DNA of 64,000 bases, taken from NCBI GenBank assembly GCA_033060915.1, contig CM065384.1, positions 31,231,501 to 31,295,500 on the forward strand. Reading direction: 5' to 3'. Position numbers and translations under genes: made by a program. Position 1 is the stretch's first letter. The number at the start of each line of letters is the position of its first letter. This DNA comes from Euryodendron excelsum. Lineage: Eukaryota; Streptophyta; Magnoliopsida; Ericales; Pentaphylacaceae. Positions 23,167-34,700 of this stretch are shown in pieces. Under the pieces are notes generated by a model. That model did not search any database. It was given only the letters and a program-made list of their open reading frames with translations, and was not told the DNA's origin.

Positions 23167-23508
23167 TTATCGTTTGGAAAGCGTATAAGCTAATGATAAG
23201 TGGGCGTTATTGCCTTCATCTGGTGTAACCACGTCCGACGTATTATTTGTGTTGTAGGGCAAGGGCACCTTGACCACCAGAAACTCTGTTGCTAAAGTGA
23301 TGGTTCCAACAGTCACCGGTAAGGTCACCTTTCCTGGTGGCCAAGTCGGGTTTGAGCTAAAGTTGATAAGGGGGTTTAGTGACGGCTGTAGATCGGCATT
23401 CTTAAGCCCCAACTTCTTGAATAGGTTATAGAACATCACCTTGGATGAACTACCCTGATCAATTAAGATTCTTCTCACATCACAATCCTCAACTTGTAAC
23501 GTTACCAC
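23167..23508 (-). pseudogene. Ty3/gypsy aspartic protease, copy 1
   Basis: The frame begins MVTLQVEDCDVRRILIDQGS; the DQGSS segment is the Tat-type aspartic protease active-site motif. It continues MFYNLFKKLGLKNADLQPSL and KVTLPVTVGTITLATEFLVV, then shifts frame after PLPYN, losing the IIGRTWL end that copy 2 keeps. Confidence 0.82.
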
Positions 23509-23699
23509 AAGAGTATCATTATAGCATGTCTAAACTCCCACCAGGTCTTTATCAGAGAAGGTTATGGCTCCACTATTGGTGCCGACCTTTGCTCTCTTTG
23601 CGGGAGGTTACAATTGCATCACCTCCTTTAAATGGGCAGCCTTCTAGATATTCACCCCGTATTTATTCAGATCAATCTATTATGGGTCAATCGTATTGT

Positions 23700-24435
23700 G
23701 CAACACTGCTATTACACGTGGCTAATCTGCCTGAACTTCCTTCTAAGGAACCTGCTTGGGCTTCGCCTGCTCCTCCTCCGTTGTCTTCGAGTGGTCTATG
23801 AACTAACTGAGGTGCCTGCCTGGACCAAGTCCTCTAGGTGATTCTTGAAGTGCTTGTAATTCTCAGTCATATGCCCCCTCTCCCTATGGTAGGAGCAGAA
23901 CTTCCTCTGATCTCTGGTACTTGGGTCCCCCAATAGCTTCTATGGCCATTTGAAGTGAGGCTTGTCTTTGATATGAGGCAGTATCTGGTAGAGCGGCTCC
24001 TTGAAGACCATGTTCATACCCTCATAGCCTTTTTGCCCTTACGATCGGCCTTCTCTCTTTGAGGCTTCTTGGCCTCTCTTGAGTCCTTTTTTTTTATAGC
24101 TTTGTCATCATTTTTCTCTTGGTTCGACGGCAAAAGATCTTCTTCCACCTTGGAATACTGCTCTATCCTCTCCATCAGCTCCGACATGCCGAGTGTTGGT
24201 CGTTTTGTCAGGGACTGCCTAAGGCGGTGCTCCCTAAGCAAACTGATCTTAAATTGGGCTACCGCGAGCTATTCGCTGCAATCCTCAATCGCATTGTAGG
24301 CCTCCTAGTAGCATCTTGTATATTGCCTAAGTCCTTCGTCGTCTTTCTTCTATATGAATAATGAGTCTACCTCCTTACGTTGCTTACTGTTGGCTATAAA
24401 TTTGGCGTTAAAGAGCTCGGCCAACTGCCATCAAC
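23700..24435 (-). pseudogene. Gag C-terminal part, duplicated copy
   Basis: The frame at 24241-24014 reads REHRLRQSLTKRPTLGMSEL, then a Lys/Glu-rich stretch ending KGKKAMRV, the basic linker downstream of the Tat gag core. It ends at the duplication junction and lacks the N-terminal gag core. Confidence 0.7.
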
Positions 24436-24881
24436 TTTCTACCTCTTCTATTACAGCATCTACATCTACGTAGCTACCTATCTGCCCTTATGGACCACAG
24501 GTCTACAGTGAGTCTACTTTTAGCCGATGGCAGGTGATCTCAGGATCAATCCCCGACATCTCATAAGGCGTCCAGGCAAACACTTTGACGTTCTCAACTT
24601 GTAGATTTATCAAAGCTGCTTCCTTCTTCCATGTCAAGGAAGTACCAATCATGAAGTACTTATCCTAGTTTGATTTGTTGATCTCTATCTTTTTCAATTC
24701 TTCCATGACCCTTTCGTCAAGAACATCCCCCCCACATTATCTAAGTGTCTTTATGTTGCTCTATCATTCGAACCTGATTGATTTTTACCTTTGCGGAGCA
24801 AGCTATCAGAAAGTACTGCTTAGCCGCGACCTGATCTCCCTAGATCTTTTAAATGCTCTAATTGCTTGGAAAGCGTATAAG

Positions 24882-25199
24882 CTAATGATAGGTGGACGGT
24901 ATTACCTTCATTAGGTGCAACCACGTCCGACCTATTATTTTATTGTATGGCAAGGGCACCTTGACCACCAGAAACTCTGTTGCCAAAGTGATGGTTCCAA
25001 CAGTCACCGATAAGGTTACCTTTCCTAGTGGCCAAACCGGGTTTGAGCTAAAGTTGATAAGGAGGTTTAGTGACGGCTGTAGATCGGCATTCTTAAGCCC
25101 CAGCTTCTTGAATAGGTTGTAGAACATCACCATGGATGAACTACCCTGATCGATTAAGATTCTTCTCATATCACAATCCTCAACCTGTAACGTTACCAT
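24882..25199 (-). pseudogene. Ty3/gypsy aspartic protease, copy 2
   Basis: Near-identical to copy 1 but keeps the C-terminal PYNKIIGRTWLHLMKVIPST, so this copy preserves the fold's end. Active-site motif LIDQGSS is present. It belongs to the second unit of the tandem duplication. Confidence 0.85.
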
Positions 25200-25399
25200 A
25201 AAAGCATCATTATGGCATGTCTAAACTCCTACCAAGTCTTTATCAGAGAACGTTATGGCTCCACTATTAGTGTCAACCTTCGCTCTCTTTGCGAGAGGTT
25301 GCAGCTGCATCACCTCCTTCAAATGAGCAGCCTTTTAGATGTTCGACCAGTATTTATTTGGATCAATCTGTTGTAGGTCAATCGTGTTGTGCAACACTG

Positions 25400-27066
25400 C
25401 TATTACACGTGGCTGATCTGCCTGAACTTCCTTCTGAGGAACCTTCTTGGGCTTCTCCTACTCCTCCTCCTCCATCGTCTTCAAGTGGTCTATGAACTAA
25501 CTGAGGTGCCCTACCCAGGCCAAGTCCTCTAGTTGATTCTTGAAGTGCTTGTAATTCTTAGTTATATGCCCCTTCTCCCTATGGTAGGAGTAGAACCTCC
25601 TCTAATTTCTGGTACTTAGGTCCCCCAATAGCTTCTGTGGCCATTTGAAGTAGGGCTTGTCTTTGATCTGAGGCAGTATTTGGTAGATCAACTCCTTGAA
25701 GACCGTGTTCATACCCTTATAGCTTTTTTGCCCTTGTGATCGGCCTCCTCTCTTTGAGGCTTCTTGGCCTCTCTTGAGTCCTTCTTTTTTATAGCATTGT
25801 CATCATTTTTCTCTTGGTTCGGCAGCAAAAGATCTTATTCCACCTTGGAATACTGCTCTATCCTTTCCATTAGCCCGGACATACTGAGCGCTGGTCGCTT
25901 TGTTAGGGACTGCCTAAGGCGGTGCTCCCTAGGCAGACCGATCTTAAGTTGGGCTACCGCGAGCTGTTTGCTACAATCCTCAATCTCATTGTAGGCCTCC
26001 CAATTGCGTCTTGTATATTGCCTAAGTCATTCGTCGTCTTTCTTTTACATGAATAATAACGAGTCTTCCTCCCTCGATTGCTTAATGTTAGCTATAAATT
26101 TGGTGGTAAAGAGCTTGGCGAATTGCCATCAGCTTTCTATCGTCTTGGAACGCAACTTATCAAACCAACGTAAGGCATCTTCACCGAGGCTAGACGAGAA
26201 AACTCGGCACATCAAAGATTAGTCCATGCTCCAAAGGGTCATTTTCTACTTGTAGTGTCTAATATGGCTAATGGGATCTGACTTCCCATCGTTGGGGGTG
26301 AATCTTAGGGTTGTAAATTTCCTGGGTGGCTTATGCCTCTCTATCTCCTTTGTAAATAGAGAAGATGTTATCTGTTCTAGAGCTTTACTTGCTAAGTCCC
26401 AGGCAATTCTTCTCTTGGGCTACGTAATCCTTCCCTCCAATTGGTTGTTCAACCAATGTGTGAGGTCCTCGCGATCTCTCTGATCAGGTTACCGACAACT
26501 CTCCTGATGTGATCTCTGGTGCAGGACCCAACTCTGTGACAGTACTGGAGGCATGAATCCTAGGGCGCTCGCCAGACGGGACACTTAGGCTCATAGGGTT
26601 TGCTCTTCTCCTCCTATGACTAGAGCGGTGTCTGCACCAATCTTCAATCCTATCACGGTGCCTGCCTCGACTTTCTTTGCAATCATTTCAGTTGGCAACC
26701 TCATCTCTGATCGTCCTGATTTCTGTCCTCAGGTCGGAGATCTCTTGGTCACATCTTCTAAGTTCACTCTCGGAAACTCTGAGGTTCGAGTTCCTATGGG
26801 CTTGATTATCTGGTTGCTGATGGTTCCCCATTGTATGGGGTCCCCTCCAACCTTCTTCATTTGGCAGTTTGGACAGGTTAGGAAGGTCACACACCACATG
26901 TCATACCTCTAAACAAAGCCGCCAGTTTTCCCAGGCCCAGTGGTAAACCGAATTCTTTGGTACTCCCAGGGGACTTCACCCTCCGGATTTGCGTGGCTTC
27001 TTACTTCATAGCTCCTGGAGTGTGAAGCTTCAGGAACTACTCTGGCTCTAGTACTTTCTGTATTCA
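25400..27066 (-). pseudogene. Ty3/gypsy gag
   Basis: Candidate start ATG near 27064 (MNTESTRARVVPEASHSRSY). Coiled-coil-like segment VSESELRRCDQEISDLRTEI at about 26700-26780. Gag core at about 26260-26050 with GEDALRWFDKLRSKTIESWW and FAKLFTTKFIAN, the retrotransposon gag signature, then REHRLRQSLTKRPALSMSGL and a Lys-rich tail. Stops and shifts break it throughout. Confidence 0.75.
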
Positions 27067-27080
27067 TCTTTTCTCAAGGC

Positions 27081-27100
27081 TTCCCACAAACGGTGCCAAT
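27081..27100 (-). other. Primer-binding site of the Tat element
   Basis: On the minus strand ATTGGCACCGTTTGTGGGAA directly follows the LTR, close to the TTGGCGCCGT...GTGGGAA site common in Tat/Athila elements, with one G-to-A change. Confidence 0.8.
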
Positions 27101-27643
27101 TGTGATTGGGATTTTTCGTAAGTCTCGATTCACTCCACGAACCATCAAAACGATCATTAGAAAGCCTACAAGAGTAGAAGATGGTGAGAATGCGTTGACC
27201 CTCTTTGGACCGGAGGCACTCCAAGGATTAAGTTAGACAAGCTTAATATCAACGAATTGAAAGAAATAAATTTATTTTAGCTCTTAGTTGTGCGTACCTT
27301 GTTCTTCTCTAGTGTGCTTTATTAATAGGTTTTGAAAATCCTACTCCTCCTAGGAGTTGTACGCTTTTTCCTTTTAGATACCAATCTCTTTTGAGTCGAT
27401 GACAGGATTTGTGCTAATTCTCTTGAATCCTTTCCTTGATTGGATTGAAATCCTCTACCCTTTGGGTCATTCTTGACACTTGCACTTGTTCTAGTGAGTG
27501 CTAGATCTATCTTCTTTAGATTGGGCCGGTTTTTCTTATCAGGCCTACTTGATTTCATTTATTCTACTCCCATTTTTACGTAGGTCGGCCCACCATTCTT
27601 AGTGGGCTAATTGAACATCGTAGAAAACGGGCCTTTTAGCCCA
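27101..27643 (-). repeat. 5' LTR of the Tat element
   Basis: It is bounded inside by the primer-binding site and outside near 27643 (GCCCA). It is 543 bp and aligns with 15746-16290. Confidence 0.83.
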
Positions 27644-28386
27644 GTTGGTAGTGTGCCAATTGGTAATATGGTCCACGCATACTAATGTCATCTACATGCA
27701 ACAGATACAAATAGGGAGATTGGTTTTGATGCTGTTGGGTGGTGTGCTATAGCTGTTGGGTAGTGTGCCAATTGGTAAATATGGTCCATGCATACTATGC
27801 AACGGATACAAATAGGGAGATTGGTTTTGATGATGTTGGGTAGTGTGCATATTATCACTTCATTTTATGTCATGTCATTTTATTTTTAAAATCAAAGCCT
27901 TCCATTACATAAAAATTTCATTGGTTTTGTTATTTCTTGAACATTCAGGCTAATGTAAAAAATTTTAACTACTTGATTATTCAAACATTTGATCAATTTT
28001 TGTACATTAATTTGTACGATAACATCCATCAACTAGTAGTTTCACATTACGTTGGATTTCAAGAAATAATTAGGTTGCACATGGAGAGTTGTAATCCGGA
28101 GATGTTTAACTTCTTTTCTCATGACAACATATATGTGTATATATACGTGTATATATATATGACTAATGTTGTAAATAGATTATGCACTGAAATGCAAAAA
28201 GAAAAAGTTGCTATTGGTTTGAAGTTTTGGCTTTTATTGTTTCTTAGCTATGAAGGCAGTGGGTTACACAATGTCACTGCATTAGTTACAAACATGACAA
28301 CAACATAGTTGTAGAATGCGGGTCTTGCTGCAGGAAAGGAAAAGAAGACTGCAGGTTAGATTATGTAAAATCCAGAAAAAAGTAGC

Positions 28387-28388
<2 letters not shown>
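27644..28388. other. Spacer with a roughly 85-bp direct duplication
   Basis: AGTGTGCCAATTGGTAA...GGGAGATTGGTTTTGATG occurs at about 27650-27733 and again at about 27768-27843, the second copy shorter. An open frame at 27937-28308 has no recognisable motif and crosses a TA/TG-rich tract, so no gene is called. Confidence 0.6.
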
Positions 28389-28426
<38 letters not shown>

Positions 28427-28454
28427 AGAGAGAAAAGAAGAAGAAGAAGAAGAA
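28389..28454. repeat. (GA)n / (AAG)n microsatellite
   Basis: A GA run is followed by imperfect GA and then AAG triplets. Confidence 0.93.
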
Positions 28455-28810
28455 TGGATAATTACACTTTATCCCTTATAGTTTGAGTGAAAATTAAATG
28501 ACTCTCTCATGGTGTAAAAGTGAACACATAACCCTCTTATAATTTTGACTTATCTATATAATTTATAGAAGTCACAGATTTGATGAACTGACAAAATTGA
28601 GCCTATGAAGGTCAACTCTTTAGTCTGACATAAAAGGACAAAATCATTTTTTTGATGTTTCAATTTGTAAAATTGGAATGAAAAAATGCCTCTATGGCAG
28701 AATCACTATTAATTCTAACGATTTTCATTTATTTTACAGTTATCTTCAAATCAAATGGGAGTAATGTGATTTTCACTCAAACTATAAGGAGATAAAGTGT
28801 AATTATCCAT
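28454..28810. mobile_element. MITE with long terminal inverted repeats, 357 bp
   Basis: The left end ATGGATAATTACACTTTATC and the right end in reverse complement match almost base for base for about 40 bp (continuing through TATAGTTTGAGTGAAAAT). No coding capacity. Long inverted ends suggest a Mutator-like MITE. The element sits directly against the AAG microsatellite, hiding any target duplication. Confidence 0.8.
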
Positions 28811-29150
28811 GAAAACTTATTCTCTATTGGACCTATCAAACCCAAGAAACACTTATTTGAATTCAGTTTTTTATGATTTTTAATTGTTAAAAGTTAGTAT
28901 AAGTTAAAAACCAAAAACCCATAAATAAATAAAAAACAATTTGCATCCAAGTCATTAGGAGATGAAATCATGATCTACATTTACATGGTCCTGCCTTGGC
29001 CAAGTATATATGATATGTTAGATTCACAATTGTTATCCAGAGTTGATCCACAAGTTTATTCATATGACTCTTACCTATCACCTCTCACTTTTGTATTTTA
29101 ATCTTTAATTTTTTTTTAGTAAAAAGCAAAATCTCTTAGTGTGGTACTAG
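28811..29150. other. AT-rich spacer
   Basis: Nothing recognisable. Confidence 0.5.
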
Positions 29151-29720
29151 TAGGGGTGTGCATGGGTTGGGTCGAGTTCATACTAGACTCAAAACCGACC
29201 CGATCTTGATCCGTTTCAAAATTTTAGACTCAAAACTAAACTGATCTTTTTAGGGAACCGAACCAAACCAACCCAAGTCAGTTCGGGTTGGTTCGGTTCG
29301 ATTCTATGCCTTGGATTGGTTCGGGTCGGGTCTGTTTTTATTGTTCAAAACGTGATTTTTTTTATTAAAAATAAGATTAATGTTGTATCCTCATTTTTTT
29401 TTAAAAAAAATAATAAAACAACATACAAGCATAAATTAATAATAATTAAGTTTAAATAACCATGGTTTAAAGCACATATAGAATGTATGTAAACTTTTAG
29501 TGATAAATATAACATCGGGTCTCAGTTCGGTTCTTAGGTTGGGTAGGTTCGGTTCGATTTGGGTTCAGAAAGTATAAATCCAAGAACCGAACCAAAATGA
29601 TCAGCTTGTCTTTTTTAGATCTAGAACCAAACCGAACCTTCAATAAACCAAAACCAAACTGACCCAGAGAAGTCGGATTAGTTCGGTTCTCATATTTTTC
29701 GATTCTTTTGCACACCCCTA
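29151..29720. mobile_element. Fold-back/MITE-like element, 570 bp
   Basis: Ends TAGGGGTGTGCA and TGCACACCCCTA are exact inverted complements. Inside, GGTTCGGTTC/GAACCGAACC words pair repeatedly, including a hairpin at about 29255-29305 (ACCGAACCAAACCAACCC with GGGTTGGTTCGGTT). The open frames on it come from these words. No transposase. Confidence 0.75.
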
Positions 29721-30767
29721 GATATTAGGGACTTCGTTTGAATCATCACTCATTTGTGTTGTAGAATTATATAAAGGAAAAGGACTCCCCATTATGTAGC
29801 CAATCACCCTTAAATCAATTGAACAAATTGTAGATGAGCCTTGCACCTCCGAAACAAACAAAATTTTACTTTTACATAATCTTTTAATAGAAAACTCTAC
29901 CACAATAATGTTTTGTTAACATTTTTATTAGTAAACCTAATCTTAGAGGATAACTTGTTGCACAGTAATAGATCTCAATTCAGCCAAATCATACTCTATT
30001 AATTTCTGAATGATATTTGTGTTTAGATTGCATTACTCCCAAACAAATTAATTCCATGACTTGGGGGTTTAGTCATGGGTATCCAATAAGCATCAACCAG
30101 CCAACAAAATACCAACAAATATTCATTGACTTCTGCAATTTTACAACCATTGTGATTTGATTTTCACACTGGATGGTAAATGGTTACACAAAAGAAGAAG
30201 AAAAAAAGGTAAATAGATATTAGGAGAAAAGGATTAGATAGAATAGAGCAGGCTAAACTAATTCTTGCCAACATCCCAGCACCTTGGCATGGTGATGAAA
30301 CCAAATTGACTGCGCAGAGAAATGAGATTCGAACAAGTTATAACCTAGGTTTTTTTAATTTATTAATTCCATGTATCTCAAAATGCTATATGACCACTAG
30401 AAATAATGCTAATATGCAATCTTAAAAATGTCAAAACTATTTCATAAAAGCTATTTGAATTAACTTATTTTACTAAGTTATGGCCACCATTGTTCTTATA
30501 ATATTGGGTTTCTAGAGACATTTCAATACAAGCAAATTGGCATTACTATCTTCATCAATAGCCCCAAAAATTTTCAAAATTCCAAATATTATGCATTGGG
30601 AATATGAAATTCTTATCTACCAGTCATCCTTTGCACTTCCAAACATCATACACATAACACATTACATATGAATGATAGGTTGGACTAGCAACTGCATGTA
30701 GTTTTCCTCTAGTAGGGACCAAACTAGGATTTTGTCTTTTGAGGGCCAAGAATAGGTCTATAAAAAA
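29721..30767. other. AT-rich spacer downstream of the P450 gene
   Basis: No gene, RNA or repeat recognised. Confidence 0.5.
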
Positions 30768-30977
30768 TTATAATTACAAGCTATATTTAGCATACGAAAA
30801 TAAAAAATAACATTCATTCAGTCTTAATTAAGATATGAAACCAAAATACGATCAAAATGTTATTTTTAAAACTTATAATTACAAGCTATATTTAGCATAC
30901 GAAAACAAAAAAATAACATTCATTCAGTCTTAATTAAGATATGACACCAAAATACGATCAAAATGTTATTTTTAATA
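30768..30977. repeat. 105-bp tandem duplication downstream of the P450 gene
   Basis: Two nearly identical copies (30768-30872, 30873-30977) sharing TAATTACAAGCTATATTTAG and ACCAAAATACGATCAAAATG, followed by a (TA)n tract at about 30978-30992. It begins 109 bp beyond the stop codon on the transcript side, so it may lie in the 3' UTR or terminator region. Confidence 0.9.
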
Positions 30978-31085
30978 TATATATATATATAAAGTGATTT
31001 ATATATCAATGTGATGCTCGATGACTCTGCATGTCATAAAATCCATCTAAGATGGCCATCAACCATAACTCACTTGACAAACCTT

Positions 31086-31727
31086 TTAGGACCGATACAG
31101 ATGCGGTGCAAGCCTTGGTCGTGGGAACACCATAAGGGGCGCAGCACGTTGTAAGGTCAACCCATAGGCTTCATCCATGTTCACCTTCTCGACCGATTGT
31201 CCCTCAAGCAAGTCCCAGTTGAAGGCATGGATCAAGGTCGCAGTTAGTAGCTGGACCATGCGCAGCCCTAGGCTCATACCGGCACATATCCGACGGCCTG
31301 CACCAAATGGTATGACTTCAAAATCATTTCCCCTAACATCAGCGTTGGGCTTTTCACCACCGGGCAGGAACCGTTCAGGCCGAAACTCTTGTGGCTCAGA
31401 CCATGCATTCGGATCACGGGCTATTGCCCACACGTTCACGAGAAGAGTCGAGCCCTTCGGAATAAAGTAGTTATTGATTTCACAGCTTTCGGCTGCCATC
31501 CGAGGGAGAGAGAGCGGAGTTGACGGGTGAAGGCGAAAGGTTTCCTTGATGATGGCTTGGAGGAAGGTTAATTGGGCTAGGTCAGTTTCAGTTACCAGCC
31601 GGTTCGGACCAACAACGGAGTCGAGCTCTCGTTGGGCTTGGGCTAGAATTTTTGGGTGGCGGATGAGTTCTGCTATGGCCCACTCAACTGTGCTAGATGA
31701 TGTGTCAGTTCCTGCTACGAACAAGTT
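31086..31727 (-). CDS. F3'H: F3'H exon 3
   Basis: 213 codons plus TAA, starting NLFVAGTDTSSSTVEW after acceptor TTGCAG|AAC and ending LAPHLYRS. It contains all catalytic landmarks of the P450 core: I-helix, ETFR, PERF, the heme-Cys loop and the C-terminal substrate-recognition region. Confidence 0.95.
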   Translation of the reverse strand, partial: NLFVAGTDTSSSTVEWAIAELIRHPKILAQAQRELDSVVGPNRLVTETDLAQLTFLQAIIKETFRLHPSTPLSLPRMAAESCEINNYFIPKGSTLLVNVWAIARDPNAWSEPQEFRPERFLPGGEKPNADVRGNDFEVIPFGAGRRICAGMSLGLRMVQLLTATLIHAFNWDLLEGQSVEKVNMDEAYGLTLQRAAPLMVFPRPRLAPHLYRS

Positions 31728-34700
31728 CTGCAATAGTTGATTAATCATGTAAGCAAAAAAATGTGATTGAGTAATCCAATGCAAGAACTTTAGTAATATT
31801 ACACAAGGAAACACAAACAAACATAAGAAAATGGCAAAACAAAGGAAGACACCAACATGGGCCTGTTTGCCTAGCGCTGGTAGGGCTCTTGGCCCGGACC
31901 GATGGGGTTTTTTTTTAAGCAATTGTATTGGGTTTAGTGCTTTAAAAAAAATAAGCAAGACACTAACTTATAAAAGACAAAGAGAAAAGGAAATAGAAAT
32001 GAACAATCCATTCTAAAACCCCAAGGCAAAATGAGTGGTTGAGATCTGCACCTCATAAAGCTTAGTCATGCTCATGAATAGTCACTTTGTTTTCTTACAA
32101 ATAATGTTATAGAAACTGAAAAATCATACAAAATTTTTGTACACAATGATATGGTTAAGTTAGGGTGTCTATAATTTTAAAACAAAACATGTATCAGAAA
32201 AATTATACAAAATTTTTATAAAAAATAATATGACTAAGTTAGGGTCATTTACTTTACAACGAAACATGCACCAAGATGGGTTTTTTCATTCACTTTCCTA
32301 AATCTAAATAAAACATTTTAAAGTTTATTACACTTCATAGGCAACCCCCAAAAATTAGTGCACAGGAATTGGTAGCTAGAATACAATGTCTTCCTTTGAC
32401 CTGATTGGGGAGGGGATCAATCTAGGTACACACAAGTTGGGCTGGACAGACCGTTGAACCAAAAAAAATACAAAAATACTTTGAGCACCTTCATTTTCAA
32501 GGGGACATCGAACCAACTTTTGACCCTATAAACGGGCACATGATAAAAGTAAGGGCAATCATATAAATACAGGGTTTCTTCGAGAAACATATTGGACATT
32601 TGGGTGGCTTATATATATTCCTCAAAAGAAAACTACAAATAATTTATAAAACTAAAGGAAGCAATCCTTGTAATGTCAATAAATTGTGTAATCTTTCCTT
32701 TTTGGAAAGCATTTATTTCAAAATTGAGGAAACAACAAAACTCCAATGCAACATGCACTTAGTTTTATGAGCAAAATATTTCAAATTTACACATATTCTG
32801 TTAAAATTACGAAAATAATTATCTTACAATAATCTTGAGTGAAATTTTTTTGGAAGAAACATTATTTTACAATCAAATATTTCATTCTTTTGGTTCTGAA
32901 ATCAACTTTCATTTTAATTTCTTATTTTATACAAATTTCATGTATTGAATCAATATTTTTATTCTTTTGACCCTCTTCTCACCTTAGAAAAAGCTTATTA
33001 TATAACTTGCTTTCCTATGACTTTTATCAACTTATGTGATTTCATAATTTGATGCATCGCATGTGGGCTCCACATAGAAGAGTTCAAATCCCTTTCATGA
33101 CCAACTTTACTCGGCTTTGCACCCACTAGGGCTATTAAAAGTCATGTGCAATTGTACATGCATTCAATGATTTCATAACACAAATCTGCATGTATGAGCG
33201 GGAAAAATAATTTACTTTTATGCCAAGGAACCTTAGGCCCCGTTTGGTGTGGTTCAAACAATTTTTAACTGTTGAGGTCCTTTAATTTATGTTTGGGTAC
33301 ATGTCCAAAGCACTTTGAAATGAAGACAGGATAAATGCCTCAAAGACTTCTTGCAACAAATTCTAGGACAACTCTTTATTTTAACATAAAAATGGTAAAA
33401 TCATCTTATAGATATTTTATTTAGGAGAAAAAAATAACAAAAATACTCTGTTGACATAATCGCCGTTAAAATGACAAAAGCACCCATTTTACATTTAAGG
33501 GGGTATTTGGGTGACTAGTTTATAAGGTATAACCTTTAAACTATAAGCTAATTTTAAAAAGTCAATTTTCCAAATAGCTTTTCTAGAAAACTGTATTAGA
33601 TATAAGCCAGTTTTTTATTATCACCCAAACACAATTTAAAAAAAGTTATAAGTTACTAAATAAGCTGAGATCCAAACACCCCATAAGTCCAAACCACGTG
33701 AAGGTTATGTATTCACTTTAAACCACAAAGGGTCATTAAATTTTCGCTCAAACGAAAAATAAGGTAAAGTGTATTTATCCCTAAGCACAAATAGAGAAGA
33801 GGAGGATCAAATAATATAGACAAAAGAAACGCAATTAAAGAAATACCATAAAATCACTCCTGCCAACTAAACTCCCAATAATTTATTTGTGCTTCACTAA
33901 TGGAATATTAAGATGGCAACTTAATGTTTTTCTACTTCATGATCAGAGAAATTAATGCAGGCATATCTAAGGTTCATAGACAAATTCAACTCCAATAATC
34001 TAAAGGATGCAAGGTCAAAAAGATTTTCAATGTTTAGATCCCAGATCATGGAGGACCTAGATCAACTAATTGTCATTTTAATATAAAGTTGGAGAATAAC
34101 CTAAAAACAGAGTTTTTTGTGCAGAAATTTCATGAAAAAGGGTGTGCAGTGGTATTATTGAAATTATAAGAACAAATATGGGGTTTTTTTGCTTTGAAAT
34201 TAAAGCACCATAATAGGCCAAACAATTTTGTACAAAGAAAACTTTTGCCTGTTTAAAAACTAAAATTATATATATATATATATATATGTATATAAATGTA
34301 TATTTATTCTTATTTACATATATACGTATATTAGTATGTATTAATATACTAGAAGGGGAGGCACACATGTGTGCCCATTACTCATACTAACCCCATTAAT
34401 ATAGTAATCCCAGTACCCACCACACTAAAAAAGTTTTTACAGATTACAATTCTTTATATCAAAAAAGGCTTCACGTACTAAACTCCTTGTTTTGTAATAG
34501 TATAGACTAGAGGTGGGGCACACGCGATGTGTTTGTAATACTTTTACAGAGTTAGCTAGTCCAGATACCTGGTCATAAAAAAAATAGATATATATATATA
34601 TAAGACAAGGGTTTCCTCCAACCTAGGTTGGAGGAATTTTTCTTCACCTATGTACGTGGCAGCACACCAAGTTATTACATATTAAAACTGTGTTATTAAT

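Larger units (their letters stand above)
22748..26138 (-). repeat. 1.69-kb tandem duplication within gag/protease
   Basis: Two head-to-tail units, 22748-24440 and 24441-26138. Each holds (plus-strand order) the start of the reverse-transcriptase linker, protease and the C-terminal gag part. The junction at 24440/24441 joins gag sequence (ATCAACTTTCT) to the linker (ACCTCTTCTATTACAG). The copies differ by many substitutions, so the duplication is old. Confidence 0.9.
15746..27643 (-). mobile_element. Degraded Tat-lineage Ty3/gypsy element, 11.9 kb
   Basis: Read on the minus strand the order is LTR (27643-27101), primer-binding site (27100-27081), gag, protease, reverse transcriptase, RNase H, integrase (to 19776), minisatellite, antisense frame, LTR (16290-15746). 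The integrase-last order is that of Ty3/gypsy, and the primer site plus the extra frame on the opposite strand fit the Tat branch (Retand/RIRE2-like). Every coding part has stops or shifts. A 1.69-kb tandem duplication lengthens the gag/protease part. A convincing target duplication is not preserved (ACTGG versus GTTGG). The two LTRs align over about 540 bp but differ at many positions, so insertion is old. Confidence 0.88.

Noticed and set aside
27937..28308. 123-residue open frame on the plus strand
   Set aside because: Includes a Tyr/Ile/Val run from a TA/TG tract and has no recognisable domain or neighbour context.
33235..33270. GGCCCCGTTTGGTGTGG, like a MITE end
   Set aside because: No inverted partner could be found at a sensible distance.
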